From Ectocarpus siliculosus (Eukaryota; Sar; Phaeophyceae; Ectocarpales; Ectocarpaceae): DNA of 11,181 nt. Where the stretch lies: positions 1,560,398 to 1,571,578 of the forward strand of contig FN649751.1 of NCBI GenBank assembly GCA_000310025.1, given 5' to 3'. The notes under the pieces are model-generated. The model saw only the letters and a program-made list of their open reading frames with translations. It ran no database searches and had not been told where the DNA came from. Both the position numbers and the translations under genes were made by a program. Of the stretch, positions 5,901 through 11,181 are shown piece by piece. How positions within the stretch are numbered: position 1 is the stretch's first letter; each line of letters opens with the position of its first letter.

Positions 5901-8754
5901 CGGCATGAGACTGTGCACAGCGCACACCGTATGAGGAGACCTGTTTTTTCACACCTCGTGCGCCCGCTCCGCAAACACCGGTGGTTGTGACCGGAACCGA
6001 GCACAGGGAGCCCGGGAAACGATTAAAGTGGACTTGTATTTCGTTTGCTTCCCGCTACTGCTTCTTTGCTGCTTCAGGCGTTTGAAGGCCACCGTCCCGT
6101 ACCTGATCGTTGTTTGATGCATGCGACGCTCGTCGGCTAGCTCCACTCCGGCCGTACGCTGGTCGCGTTCAATCTGGGCCGCCTTTCTCATGATCCGGTT
6201 GATCTGCGAGAACAACGGGCGCGGGCGGCAGGGTCGTGGAGGGGACAAGGTTGGGGCGGATGGTGGGGGTGGGGGTGGGGGTGGGGGGGGTACTCTCGTT
6301 TTATACGCATGCCTGTAGTCCTTAGACCATTGACCTCGCATCCTTACAATGCTGAGTTTTCGTCGGCCCAGACTGGTCATTGTTCTTGCCTTTTGGTCGG
6401 TGGGTGGAGGAGGTGCTAATCAAGAATCACCGCCGCGTTCACGACGAGAGAGTGCAGCTTTTTCGTATTACTTTCAGAGCTTGTCTTGTGCGAAACCTTG
6501 GCAACACCACGAATCCTACGGCAACTGTTGTGACTACTGTCTCCCTCCATCCCTCCCTCCCGGCAAGACGCGCGGCAAACGTGACGCCACGAGACAGCGA
6601 CAGACAGAGTCGCCCTGATTCGACCACGGCTCAAGTGGAGGAATGCTTCCCTCGCACATTGCGGGCACATAGATATGTAGTGTACGGGGCGATGGGAGTG
6701 TGACTACGGTGTCGGTTGCTGCCATGGCGACAACTTTCGCTTGCGCGGGTGCGGGACAGAGCGGACGACGCTCGTAGAGGAAGGAAGGGGAGCAGCGCTG
6801 TCTAGACCGGGACGATGCTGTCAGCCTCTCTCTTACTGCAGACAGCAGCTCACCTCCGAATCCTTGTGCGCCTTCTCCCGCCTGAGCACCTCCGTCTCTC
6901 GCCTGAGGCTCCTGAACTCCTCGCTGAGCCCCCTCTCCAAATCGAGCCGGATCTTCTCGGCATCTCTGAAGACATTGATTTGTTGGTCCCGTGCCGTCGT
7001 TCGAAGGGGGGGTGGGGTACCCAAGCCGTGCATACCGTAGTCGTTACAGACCATGGACTTCGGTGGGGGGGGGTAAGATACCAGGCGGCCCTCAAGGACG
7101 GGGGGGCTGGGAGAAAACACACGCAGCGGGCGGTACCACACATGCTATCGCGCGGAGAGACAAACCCAGGCAACAAACGCACCACTCCCACTACCAAGGA
7201 AGACATGCCTTCACTCCTCGCCTTACCTCGCGAGCCGTAATTGTGCCTTTTGCCCCGCCATCGCGGAGGCTATGTTGAAGTCTTGCTGCGTGCGTTCCAA
7301 CCGGTTCTTTCCTTCTTCGATTGTGGAAGACAGCTGGGACTTGAGGCTTGCAACCTTGAACGATGAAGATGCATTTTTTCATGTTTCCAAGCATTGGGAA
7401 GAGAACGTTGCGCGGACACAGACGGTCAGGTAGGCGGGCGGGAGGACGACCTGAGAACTTTTGTGATTATCCACGCACAACGGAACAAAATACGATTGTG
7501 ACGTGTGTTTTCTGGTGACCACCATTCCTCTCTCATTTTCTATCCAAGAGGCACATCCCGGGTGACCGCAAAACCCCCCAACACTACGAAAAAACAACAC
7601 GTCATCGTCATACATTCACTCGAACGACCTGCTTCCAAAATATCGACTCGCATGCACACCGTTCTTCTTCTACCCCTACGTGTTACCGCCGTGCCTTACC
7701 TCCGCCTCGAGCTCAATCTTTTCCTCGTCCCACGCGGAGAGGAACAAGAGCGACTCCTGCGTCCTCTTGAGCTCGTTCGCCAGCTTTGTCTCTGCGTTGA
7801 CGCTCCTGGTTAGCTGGCTGCGGAGGTATGCACCCTGGACACAAGCAACGAACACACACAGTGCACATATTGTGTTCATTCTGTTTTACTTTTATATTCT
7901 GCTGACCTTTTCCCCCTTTTTCCATCCACCTCTTCACGGATTTCCATTGTAATGCCGGTCGTCCCGGTGGTCTAGTTGGTAGCCTCGTAACCTTCTAGAG
8001 GTCAGGTCAGGGGTTCGAATCCCGGCGTAGGCGAGCTTTTCTTGCAAAGTGAGTTTTTCTCTCGCTTCCGCTCCTGGCCAAGTGGATAGCGCTAGTTCGT
8101 GTGTACACAGAGGGAAGAGAGTGCTGAACTCTTCTCGCATTAAAAATTGAAGGCGAAGTACCGCAGGAGGGGAGGGTAGAGAGAGGCTCTTCTGTGTGAC
8201 CACGGGTTGGAATAAACGGCACTAGTGCTGTGAGCGCTGATTTGAAGTGAAGAACAAAAAAAAAAAAAAAAAATGTAGGAAAGAGAGAGGACCCCAAAAA
8301 AAACGTTAACTCCTAGACGACTCACAACCGCCATCCCCGGAAGAGGAATTAGGGGGCCACATGCCCAACTCAGTTGCATCGATAACCAAGAAGATTATTT
8401 CTATTGCGGAAGGGTTCTTCGCCGACTACGTATGCCAAAGAACATCCCTCACAACCAAGCCCGTAAGTGTTTCTGCGGAACTTCCCTACAATAATTAGCG
8501 GACCTCTTGTTAGCCACCGACTACCAAAACAGAAGCAATCATTGCCAAATCCATGCTAAACGTACAACAGCAAGACGCACCTCCGCCTCCAACCTACGGA
8601 TCTCTTCCTCGTAGATCTTTAGCTGGGCTTCCCGCTCCGCCACGTCGATGTCTCGTTTCTTCTTGCCTCCGACTACGGCGGCTTCCGTCCTCTCCAGCTC
8701 TTCACGGAGATCGGACGCTTCCTGAAAGGCGTGTGCCGTTCGCTCCTTCAAGTG
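2303..8754 (-). CDS. kinesin-4-like coiled-coil protein, stalk and tail, nine exons, 5' partial
   Basis: Exons in transcript order are 8754-8581, 7834-7700, 7354-7227, 6965-6854, 6203-6103, 5600-4784, 4474-4176, 3663-3552 and 2956-2303. Successive intron phases are 0, 0, 2, 0, 2, 0, 2, 0. Every junction is GT-AG and keeps one frame for 844 codons (843 residues plus TAA). Residues 1-250 are a nearly continuous, highly charged heptad-type coiled coil with no Pro. A Gly/Ser/Pro/Ala-rich linker and a basic tail follow. Several blocks resemble kinesin-4 (KIF4/FRA1) stalks: EFRSLRRETEVLRREKAHKD, the RRRKRAEA segment (like the family's RRKTEEA), a WGMLDSYV segment, and RKSLVDDLAR across an exon junction (like RKILAQDLAQ). 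The motor domain would be upstream, off the window. Kinesins of this class walk on microtubules, but no catalytic part is visible here. Coiled-coil nature and exon chain are well supported; kinesin identity is a by-eye inference. Borders of the last three exons are the least certain. Confidence 0.6.
2957..3551 (-). other. intron
   Basis: This 595-bp intron runs from GTATGT at 3551 to CTTCGATAG at 2965-2957. On the plus strand at 3462-3535 it has a cluster of repeated and inverted CTACAG/GTAGAC motifs. Nothing in it looks coding. Confidence 0.5.
3552..3663 (-). CDS. coiled-coil gene, eighth visible exon (basic)
   Basis: The acceptor TATGCAG|G (phase 2) and donor TCGCAG|GTATGT (phase 0) bound a 112-bp exon. 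It encodes ARNNKAVYTTPRRPRVRFKP and then a Pro/Arg/Lys-rich stretch ending SETSVSQ. Only this frame is open and both splice sites are good. The basic segment could bind nucleic acid or microtubules, or act as a nuclear signal. Confidence 0.6.
3664..4175 (-). other. intron
   Basis: This 512-bp intron runs from GTAGAT at 4175 to CTTATGCAG at 3672-3664. It contains one very good acceptor (CTTGTTTCAG at 4063-4054) followed 18 nt later by a donor, which could mark a microexon at 4053-4036. No other coding frame is convincing. Confidence 0.5.
4176..4474 (-). CDS. coiled-coil gene, seventh visible exon
   Basis: The acceptor CCTCGAAG|AGT (phase 0) joins the preceding ...MRK to SLVDDLAR, giving RKSLVDDLAR, close to the kinesin-4 block RKILAQDLAQ. 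The rest is a polar, Arg/Asn/Ser-rich low-complexity stretch. The donor CCGAAG|GTAGAT is weak; the frame meets TAG at once if it is not used. Its phase 2 matches the next exon. The start is fairly well supported and the end is tentative. Confidence 0.52.
4475..4783 (-). other. intron
   Basis: This 309-bp intron runs from GTGAGG at 4783 to CTCGAAG at 4481-4475. It is AT-richer than the flanking exons, with no other feature seen. Confidence 0.6.
4784..5600 (-). CDS. coiled-coil gene, sixth visible exon (long, low-complexity)
   Basis: The acceptor CACAG|G (phase 2) and donor GCGCAAG|GTGAGG (phase 0) bound an 817-bp exon, open throughout. It starts RRKRAEAVINNLQAQLTVAL, finishing the coiled coil. 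A ~190-residue linker rich in Gly, Ser, Pro, Ala and Glu follows, with A7 and G8 runs. It closes with a helical segment containing SGDVWGMLDSYVHRRSEVAR and IEAMRK. In kinesin-4 proteins a WL-containing helix and an RK motif lie at the same relative place after the RRKTEEA segment. Confidence 0.75.
5601..6102 (-). other. intron with trinucleotide repeats
   Basis: This 502-bp intron runs from GTACGG at 6102 to AAGCACAG at 5608-5601. Near its 3' end it is CAA/CCA rich (GTT and GTG runs on the plus strand, about 5627-5690) in place of a normal pyrimidine tract. I see no gene in it. Confidence 0.62.
5627..5641 (+). repeat. GTT trinucleotide repeat
   Basis: A run of five GTT units is followed by mixed GTG/GTC/GTT repeats to about 5690. 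It lies inside an intron of the minus-strand gene, close to the splice acceptor. Confidence 0.7.
6103..6203 (-). CDS. coiled-coil gene, fifth visible exon
   Basis: The acceptor TTCTCGCAG|ATC (phase 0) and donor ATCAG|GTACGG (phase 2) bound a 101-bp exon. It encodes INRIMRKAAQIERDQRTAGV and then ELADERRMHQTTI plus a split Arg codon. Reading past the donor stays open but loses heptad character, so the donor was chosen on splice motif and on phase match with the next exon. Confidence 0.72.
6261..6290 (+). repeat. TGGGGG microsatellite
   Basis: About four units of TGGGGG or GTGGGG end in a G8 run. It abuts the LINE fragment exactly where that element's C-rich tail (G-rich on this strand) would be. 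The strand could form a G-quadruplex. Confidence 0.75.
6283..6343 (-). mobile_element. 5'-truncated LINE 3'-end fragment
   Basis: On the plus strand this reads G-run, TACTCT, GCATGCCT and then TTAGACCATTGACC. The same order occurs at 9009-9070, at the 3' end of the reverse transcriptase element: G-run, GTACTCTTATGC, GCATGCCT, TTAGACCATTGACC, CGTCCT. Similarity stops just beyond TCCT. The fragment is in the same orientation as the large element and as the host gene. It is most simply a heavily 5'-truncated copy of the same family. Confidence 0.6.
6854..6965 (-). CDS. coiled-coil gene, fourth visible exon
   Basis: The acceptor GTCTTCAG|A (phase 2) and donor TCGGAG|GTGAGC (phase 0) bound a 112-bp exon. 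It encodes DAEKIRLDLERGLSEEFRSL and then RRETEVLRREKAHKDSE. This block resembles the kinesin-4 stalk segment that has FRQW and KDKEV. The preceding intron (7226-6966, 261 bp) holds only G-rich runs on the plus strand. Confidence 0.8.
7227..7354 (-). CDS. coiled-coil gene, third visible exon
   Basis: The acceptor TCGTTCAAG|GTT (phase 0) and donor GCGAG|GTAAGG (phase 2) bound a 128-bp exon. It encodes a helix with VASLKSQLSSTIEEGKNRLE and ends in AQLRLA plus a split Arg codon. The phase-2 exit matches the next acceptor exactly. Confidence 0.8.
7355..7699 (-). other. intron
   Basis: This 345-bp intron runs from GTAAGG at 7699 to TTCAAG at 7360-7355. It has no repeats and no coding frame that I recognise. 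Confidence 0.7.
7700..7834 (-). CDS. coiled-coil gene, second visible exon
   Basis: The acceptor is GTGTCCAG|GGT and the donor GGCGGAG|GTAAGG, both phase 0 (135 bp, 45 codons). It encodes a charged helix beginning GAYLRSQLTRSVNAETKL and ending EKIELEAE. It therefore closes with the same LEAE residues and GAG|GT boundary as the preceding exon. Confidence 0.8.
7961..8273 (+). mobile_element. tRNA-derived SINE-like element with poly(A) tail
   Basis: The head has an RNA polymerase III A box, TGGTCTAGTTGG at 7968-7979, and a perfect B box, GGTTCGAATCC at 8012-8022. Their 44-nt spacing is that of a real tRNA. The acceptor stem (7961-7967 with 8026-8032) pairs at only about 4 of 7 positions, so this is not a working tRNA. 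A second A-box-like motif, TGGCCAAGTGG, lies at 8075-8085, and a decayed B-like motif, GGTTGGAAT, at about 8203-8211. The body ends in an uninterrupted A18 run at 8256-8273. This head-body-poly(A) structure is that of a SINE moved by a LINE in trans. No clear target-site duplication was found. It sits in an intron, antisense to the host gene. The 5' end is approximate. Confidence 0.72.
7968..8022 (+). promoter_or_regulatory. internal Pol III promoter (A and B boxes)
   Basis: The A box at 7968-7979 and B box at 8012-8022 match the eukaryotic tRNA consensus (TRGYNNARNNGG and GGTTCGANTCC). The spacing is canonical. They form the presumed internal promoter of the SINE-like element. Confidence 0.68.
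8581..8754 (-). CDS. coiled-coil gene, first visible exon
   Basis: The acceptor is GCGCACGCAG|CAC and the donor is GGCGGAG|GTGCGT; both are phase 0 (174 bp, 58 codons). It encodes a charged helix with HLKERTAHAFQEASDLREEL and ends in EIRRLEAE. No start Met fits, so earlier exons must exist. Confidence 0.78.
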
Positions 8755-9008
8755 CTGCGTGCGCACAGGACGGTCGGGGAAGTAAAACCGAAGGGTCGAA
8801 AAGAACAGCGTCAGGTAGCATTGGGCGCATCTAGACGTGTAACTATGTACGAATGGGTAACCTTTCTGTGTTTCTATTTATGTTTCCTTATACGCCAACA
8901 GCAATGTTTGGGTTAAGTGTGTCTCTAAAATCCTTGCTTTCAACTGTGCGCAGCCGAGAAAGAGAGAAGGAACAGACAACGAGGGTAGCGTGTACCTCGA
9001 ATTCGCCC
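8755..9008 (-). other. upstream flank of the first visible coiled-coil exon (intron part)
   Basis: These 254 bp separate the LINE 3' tail from the exon at 8754. The sequence is AT-rich with a pyrimidine-rich stretch on the minus strand before the acceptor. The minus strand reads GGGCGAATTCGAG|GTACAC at about 9008-8991, so an exon end could lie here, next to the LINE tail. No other feature is visible. Confidence 0.45.
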
Positions 9009-11181
9009 GGGGGGGGGCGTACTCTTATGCTTTGCATGCCTTAGCGGTTAGACCATTGACCACGCGTCCTCGAGAGGACGGAGCATTGTTCCCACAGGAC
9101 CGATCACCGATGGCCAATCGTTCCTTCCTACTTTGCCAAAGGTGGCTCAAAAATGTCTTCCCTAGTCTGTCTATCCTACCGATGTCACTTCCCGCCTTTT
9201 CAAACCACTTCCTACTCCCCAGTACCGCTACCGTCCTCTCCTCTCTATTCCATGCCTCAAACATCTCCCTGTACGTCCCTTGTATTCTTCCCAGCTCAGT
9301 CATGTACACTTCCCTCTCCTTTTCGTACCACGGACATTCCGCGACTACATGAACACTGTCTTCGCATTCGAAGCCGCAATCACATTTGAACTTGTCGTCT
9401 TCGTCGTCTACCGTCCTATGTCTTCGTCGACGTTCGCGAAGGCCTATGTCCCCGGTCCTGAATTTGACCTTAAGCTTTGTCCCTGCATCCATTGGTCCAT
9501 GTAGGTAATCCTTGAACCTTATTCCTTCTTTCAACATTCCGTACACTTCTAGACCCTCCTTATCCTTGGATTCTTTCCTTAGATTCTGTTCTTCTCTGTC
9601 GGCACAAGCAACAGATATCTTCTTCTTGAACCCCTGTAGACCCTCCGTTTCCAGCGTTTCATCTTCGTCGATGTCCAATCCCTTCCATACGTCCTCTACA
9701 ACCTTGACCCATTCCGTGGGTTGTCTACCCCTCTTTTTATTTGCCCACTTCGCCTCCCATACTATTCTCGGCAACCTCTCCTCTCCCATCCCGCACATGC
9801 GGTACTGCCATGTCAGCTTCCTTACGTCTCTTCCCGACCGTAGGGATTGGATCCCCAATTCTGCCCTGACTGCTGCATTACTTGTGCGCTTGGAGCATCC
9901 TAGGATAATTTTCGCTGCTTTCATCTGCGCCGCCTCGAGTTCTTTCACTACCTTCTTATTTCCTTCCCATACTTCTCCGGCGTACTCCAGCGGCGGTACG
10001 ATTACGCTCTTCAAAACCGTCAATTTGATGCGTGTATCAAGGTGCCGGTGTGCGAGTATTGGGTGCAGCTTCCCTGCTCGTGCTTTGCCCTTTTCCGCTA
10101 CCTTGGACATGTGTGCATTCCACGAGCAGTCTTTTGCGATCTCTACTCCGAGGTATGTGTACTGGTCGACTACTGCAATCTCCTCGATCCCCCACTTCCA
10201 TCTATGTTCTACTGGTTCCTCCCTGCCCTCGTTGCATACCATGACGGCACTCTTCGTAACGTTGGCAGACAATCTCCACTTATCAGTAAACTTCTTCGCC
10301 GCGTCAATTTGCAGTTGCAGTCCCTCAGGGGTGTCCGACATACCAACAAAGTCATCCGCAAACAGCATTCCTGACACCGAAGTTTCCGTGTCCCCTACTT
10401 TTACTCCCTTCCGGACTGCCTCTACGACTTCCAACAGATCGTTGATGAACACCTGGAACAATGTTGGGGACAGCGTGCAACCTTGTGGGACCCCTTGCTC
10501 AATGTCGAAGAATTTAGACAGTTCTCCGTCTAGCATGACCGCGCTTTTCGTACACTCTGTCATCTTCTTCAGCACCCTCCACATTTTCCCCTTGATCCCG
10601 TACTTGGACAATTGTTTCCACAGCCCATTTCTCCATACGGTATCGTATGCCTTTTTCACGTCCAGGAAGAAGCAGTACGTCCGCTTGCCCGCCCTCTTTC
10701 TACCTTGGATGATTCTCCCTACCGTGAATGCGTGGTCTACGCACCCCCTCTTCTGTCGGAAACCTGCCTGGCCCTCACTAATGCTACGTTTCTTCTCCAA
10801 TACTCCCACTATCCTATCGTTCAGCAGCTTACAGAACACTTTTCCTACTGTGTTCAACAGTGTGATACCCCTGTAGTTTCCTGGGTCAGTCTTGTCTCCT
10901 TTCTTAAACAAGTTCACAACCACTCCTTCCCTCCATCTACTTGGCGCATACTCGTTCTTCCACACCCAGTTGTACAGCAGTACCATCAGCTGGATCATCC
11001 CCTTGCCCCCAAACTTCATGAACTCGTTTACTATCCCATCCGCCCCTGCTGCTTTGTGGCACTGCAGCTTGTTCACACACGCCTCAACCTCGTCCTCAGT
11101 GAACTCCTTTTCTAGTTCTACGTTCCCAACGTCTGCCTTCGATGTCTCTTCTTCTTTCTGGGCCCATGCGTCCACCTCCTT
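9009..11181 (-). mobile_element. non-LTR retrotransposon (LINE), 3' part
   Basis: The element consists of the reverse transcriptase ORF plus a very short 3' tail. After the TAA at 9027-9025 only GAGTACG remains before a C9 run (G-run at 9009-9017 on the plus strand). There is no long 3' UTR and no poly(A). No long terminal repeats, integrase or protease are seen. The 5' part, including any endonuclease or ORF1, is beyond the window. The intact ORF suggests a young copy. Confidence 0.8.
9025..11181 (-). CDS. non-LTR retrotransposon reverse transcriptase, 5' partial
   Basis: The frame is open from the window edge to TAA at 9027-9025, 718 residues, with no ATG start in view. It would make cDNA by target-primed reverse transcription. 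From the GTG at 11175 the reverse transcriptase landmarks run in order. YRGITLLNTVGKVF (~101-114) and GQAGFRQKRGCVDHAF (~135-150) come first. Motif A is FFLDVKKAYD (~169-178) with its catalytic Asp, and motif B is GVPQGCTLSPTLF (~228-240). Motif C is FADD (~272-275) with the catalytic Asp pair, followed by KSAVM. The thumb and a basic region come after. Near residues 597-616, CDCGFEC, then a His and a Cys form a zinc-knuckle-like cluster typical of LINE C-termini. No RNase H is evident. Clade not determined; FADD and YRGITLL are common to several. Confidence 0.93.
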   Translation of the reverse strand, partial: KEVDAWAQKEEETSKADVGNVELEKEFTEDEVEACVNKLQCHKAAGADGIVNEFMKFGGKGMIQLMVLLYNWVWKNEYAPSRWREGVVVNLFKKGDKTDPGNYRGITLLNTVGKVFCKLLNDRIVGVLEKKRSISEGQAGFRQKRGCVDHAFTVGRIIQGRKRAGKRTYCFFLDVKKAYDTVWRNGLWKQLSKYGIKGKMWRVLKKMTECTKSAVMLDGELSKFFDIEQGVPQGCTLSPTLFQVFINDLLEVVEAVRKGVKVGDTETSVSGMLFADDFVGMSDTPEGLQLQIDAAKKFTDKWRLSANVTKSAVMVCNEGREEPVEHRWKWGIEEIAVVDQYTYLGVEIAKDCSWNAHMSKVAEKGKARAGKLHPILAHRHLDTRIKLTVLKSVIVPPLEYAGEVWEGNKKVVKELEAAQMKAAKIILGCSKRTSNAAVRAELGIQSLRSGRDVRKLTWQYRMCGMGEERLPRIVWEAKWANKKRGRQPTEWVKVVEDVWKGLDIDEDETLETEGLQGFKKKISVACADREEQNLRKESKDKEGLEVYGMLKEGIRFKDYLHGPMDAGTKLKVKFRTGDIGLRERRRRHRTVDDEDDKFKCDCGFECEDSVHVVAECPWYEKEREVYMTELGRIQGTYREMFEAWNREERTVAVLGSRKWFEKAGSDIGRIDRLGKTFLSHLWQSRKERLAIGDRSCGNNAPSSRGRVVNGLTAKACKA

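Larger units (their letters stand above)
6204..6853 (-). other. intron with a LINE scrap and a G-rich tract
   Basis: This 650-bp intron runs from GTGAGC at 6853 to TTCTCGCAG at 6212-6204. It holds a ~60-bp fragment like the 3' end of the LINE at the right of the window (about 6283-6343) and the adjoining TGGGGG repeat. The rest (about 6345-6853) shows no convincing coding frame on either strand. Confidence 0.68.
7835..8580 (-). other. intron holding a SINE-like element
   Basis: The 746-bp intron between the first two visible exons runs from GTGCGT at 8580 to CCAG at 7838-7835. About 313 bp of it is the tRNA-derived element on the opposite strand (7961-8273). The remainder (8274-8580 and 7835-7960) is AT-richer sequence with no ORF that I consider real. 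Confidence 0.7.

Noticed and set aside
7961-8032. A functional tRNA gene
   Set aside because: A and B boxes are perfect, but the acceptor stem fails at three of seven pairs, the D stem is poor, and a body with an A18 tail follows. It fits a SINE head better.
9512-10876. A 454-residue open frame on the plus strand
   Set aside because: It is the antisense shadow of the reverse transcriptase ORF, whose catalytic motifs are all in order on the minus strand. The plus-strand protein is Ser/Pro/Phe rich with no recognisable domain.
1-11181. CRISPR array, operon or prokaryotic features
   Set aside because: No regularly spaced repeats or ribosome-binding-site-led gene strings are present. Introns, poly(A) signals and LINE/SINE elements mark this as eukaryotic DNA.

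Overview
This is a window of eukaryotic nuclear DNA. Genes are broken by short GT-AG introns, 3' UTRs are long, proteins carry Ser, Ala, Gln and Gly homopolymer runs, and a LINE and a tRNA-derived SINE-like element are present. The GC-rich exons, dense phase-consistent introns and general style suggest a stramenopile, most like a brown alga of the Ectocarpus type. That placement is inference from style only.

Layout. (1) Positions 1-1652, plus strand: the 3' end of a split gene for a LacZ-type (glycoside hydrolase family 2) beta-galactosidase. Two exons are visible, about 95-549 and 923-1652, joined in phase; the 5' exons lie off the left edge. (2) Positions 1653-2302: facing 3' UTRs of two convergent genes. 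They share an inverted repeat carrying AATAAA on both strands (1850-1867). (3) Positions 2303-8754, minus strand: a large coiled-coil gene that I rebuilt by hand from nine exons whose intron phases all agree. It encodes the last ~843 residues of a protein resembling the stalk and tail of a kinesin-4 (KIF4/FRA1-like) motor; the motor head would lie off the right edge. (4) Inside its introns lie a tRNA-derived SINE-like element with an A18 tail (7961-8273, antisense to the gene) and a ~60-bp 3' scrap of a LINE (about 6283-6343). (5) Positions ~9009-11181, minus strand: the 3' portion of a non-LTR retrotransposon with an uninterrupted reverse transcriptase ORF running off the right edge. It lies directly upstream of the first visible exon of the coiled-coil gene, on the same strand, so it may sit in an intron or at an exon edge of that gene.

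The two cellular genes have no evident functional link beyond being convergent neighbours. The most distinctive points are the low-complexity insertions in a LacZ-like enzyme, the shared bidirectional poly(A) palindrome, the C-tailed LINE with almost no 3' UTR and its scrap in a neighbouring intron, and the SINE with two A-box-like heads. All exon borders and family calls were made by eye, without alignment or transcript data.
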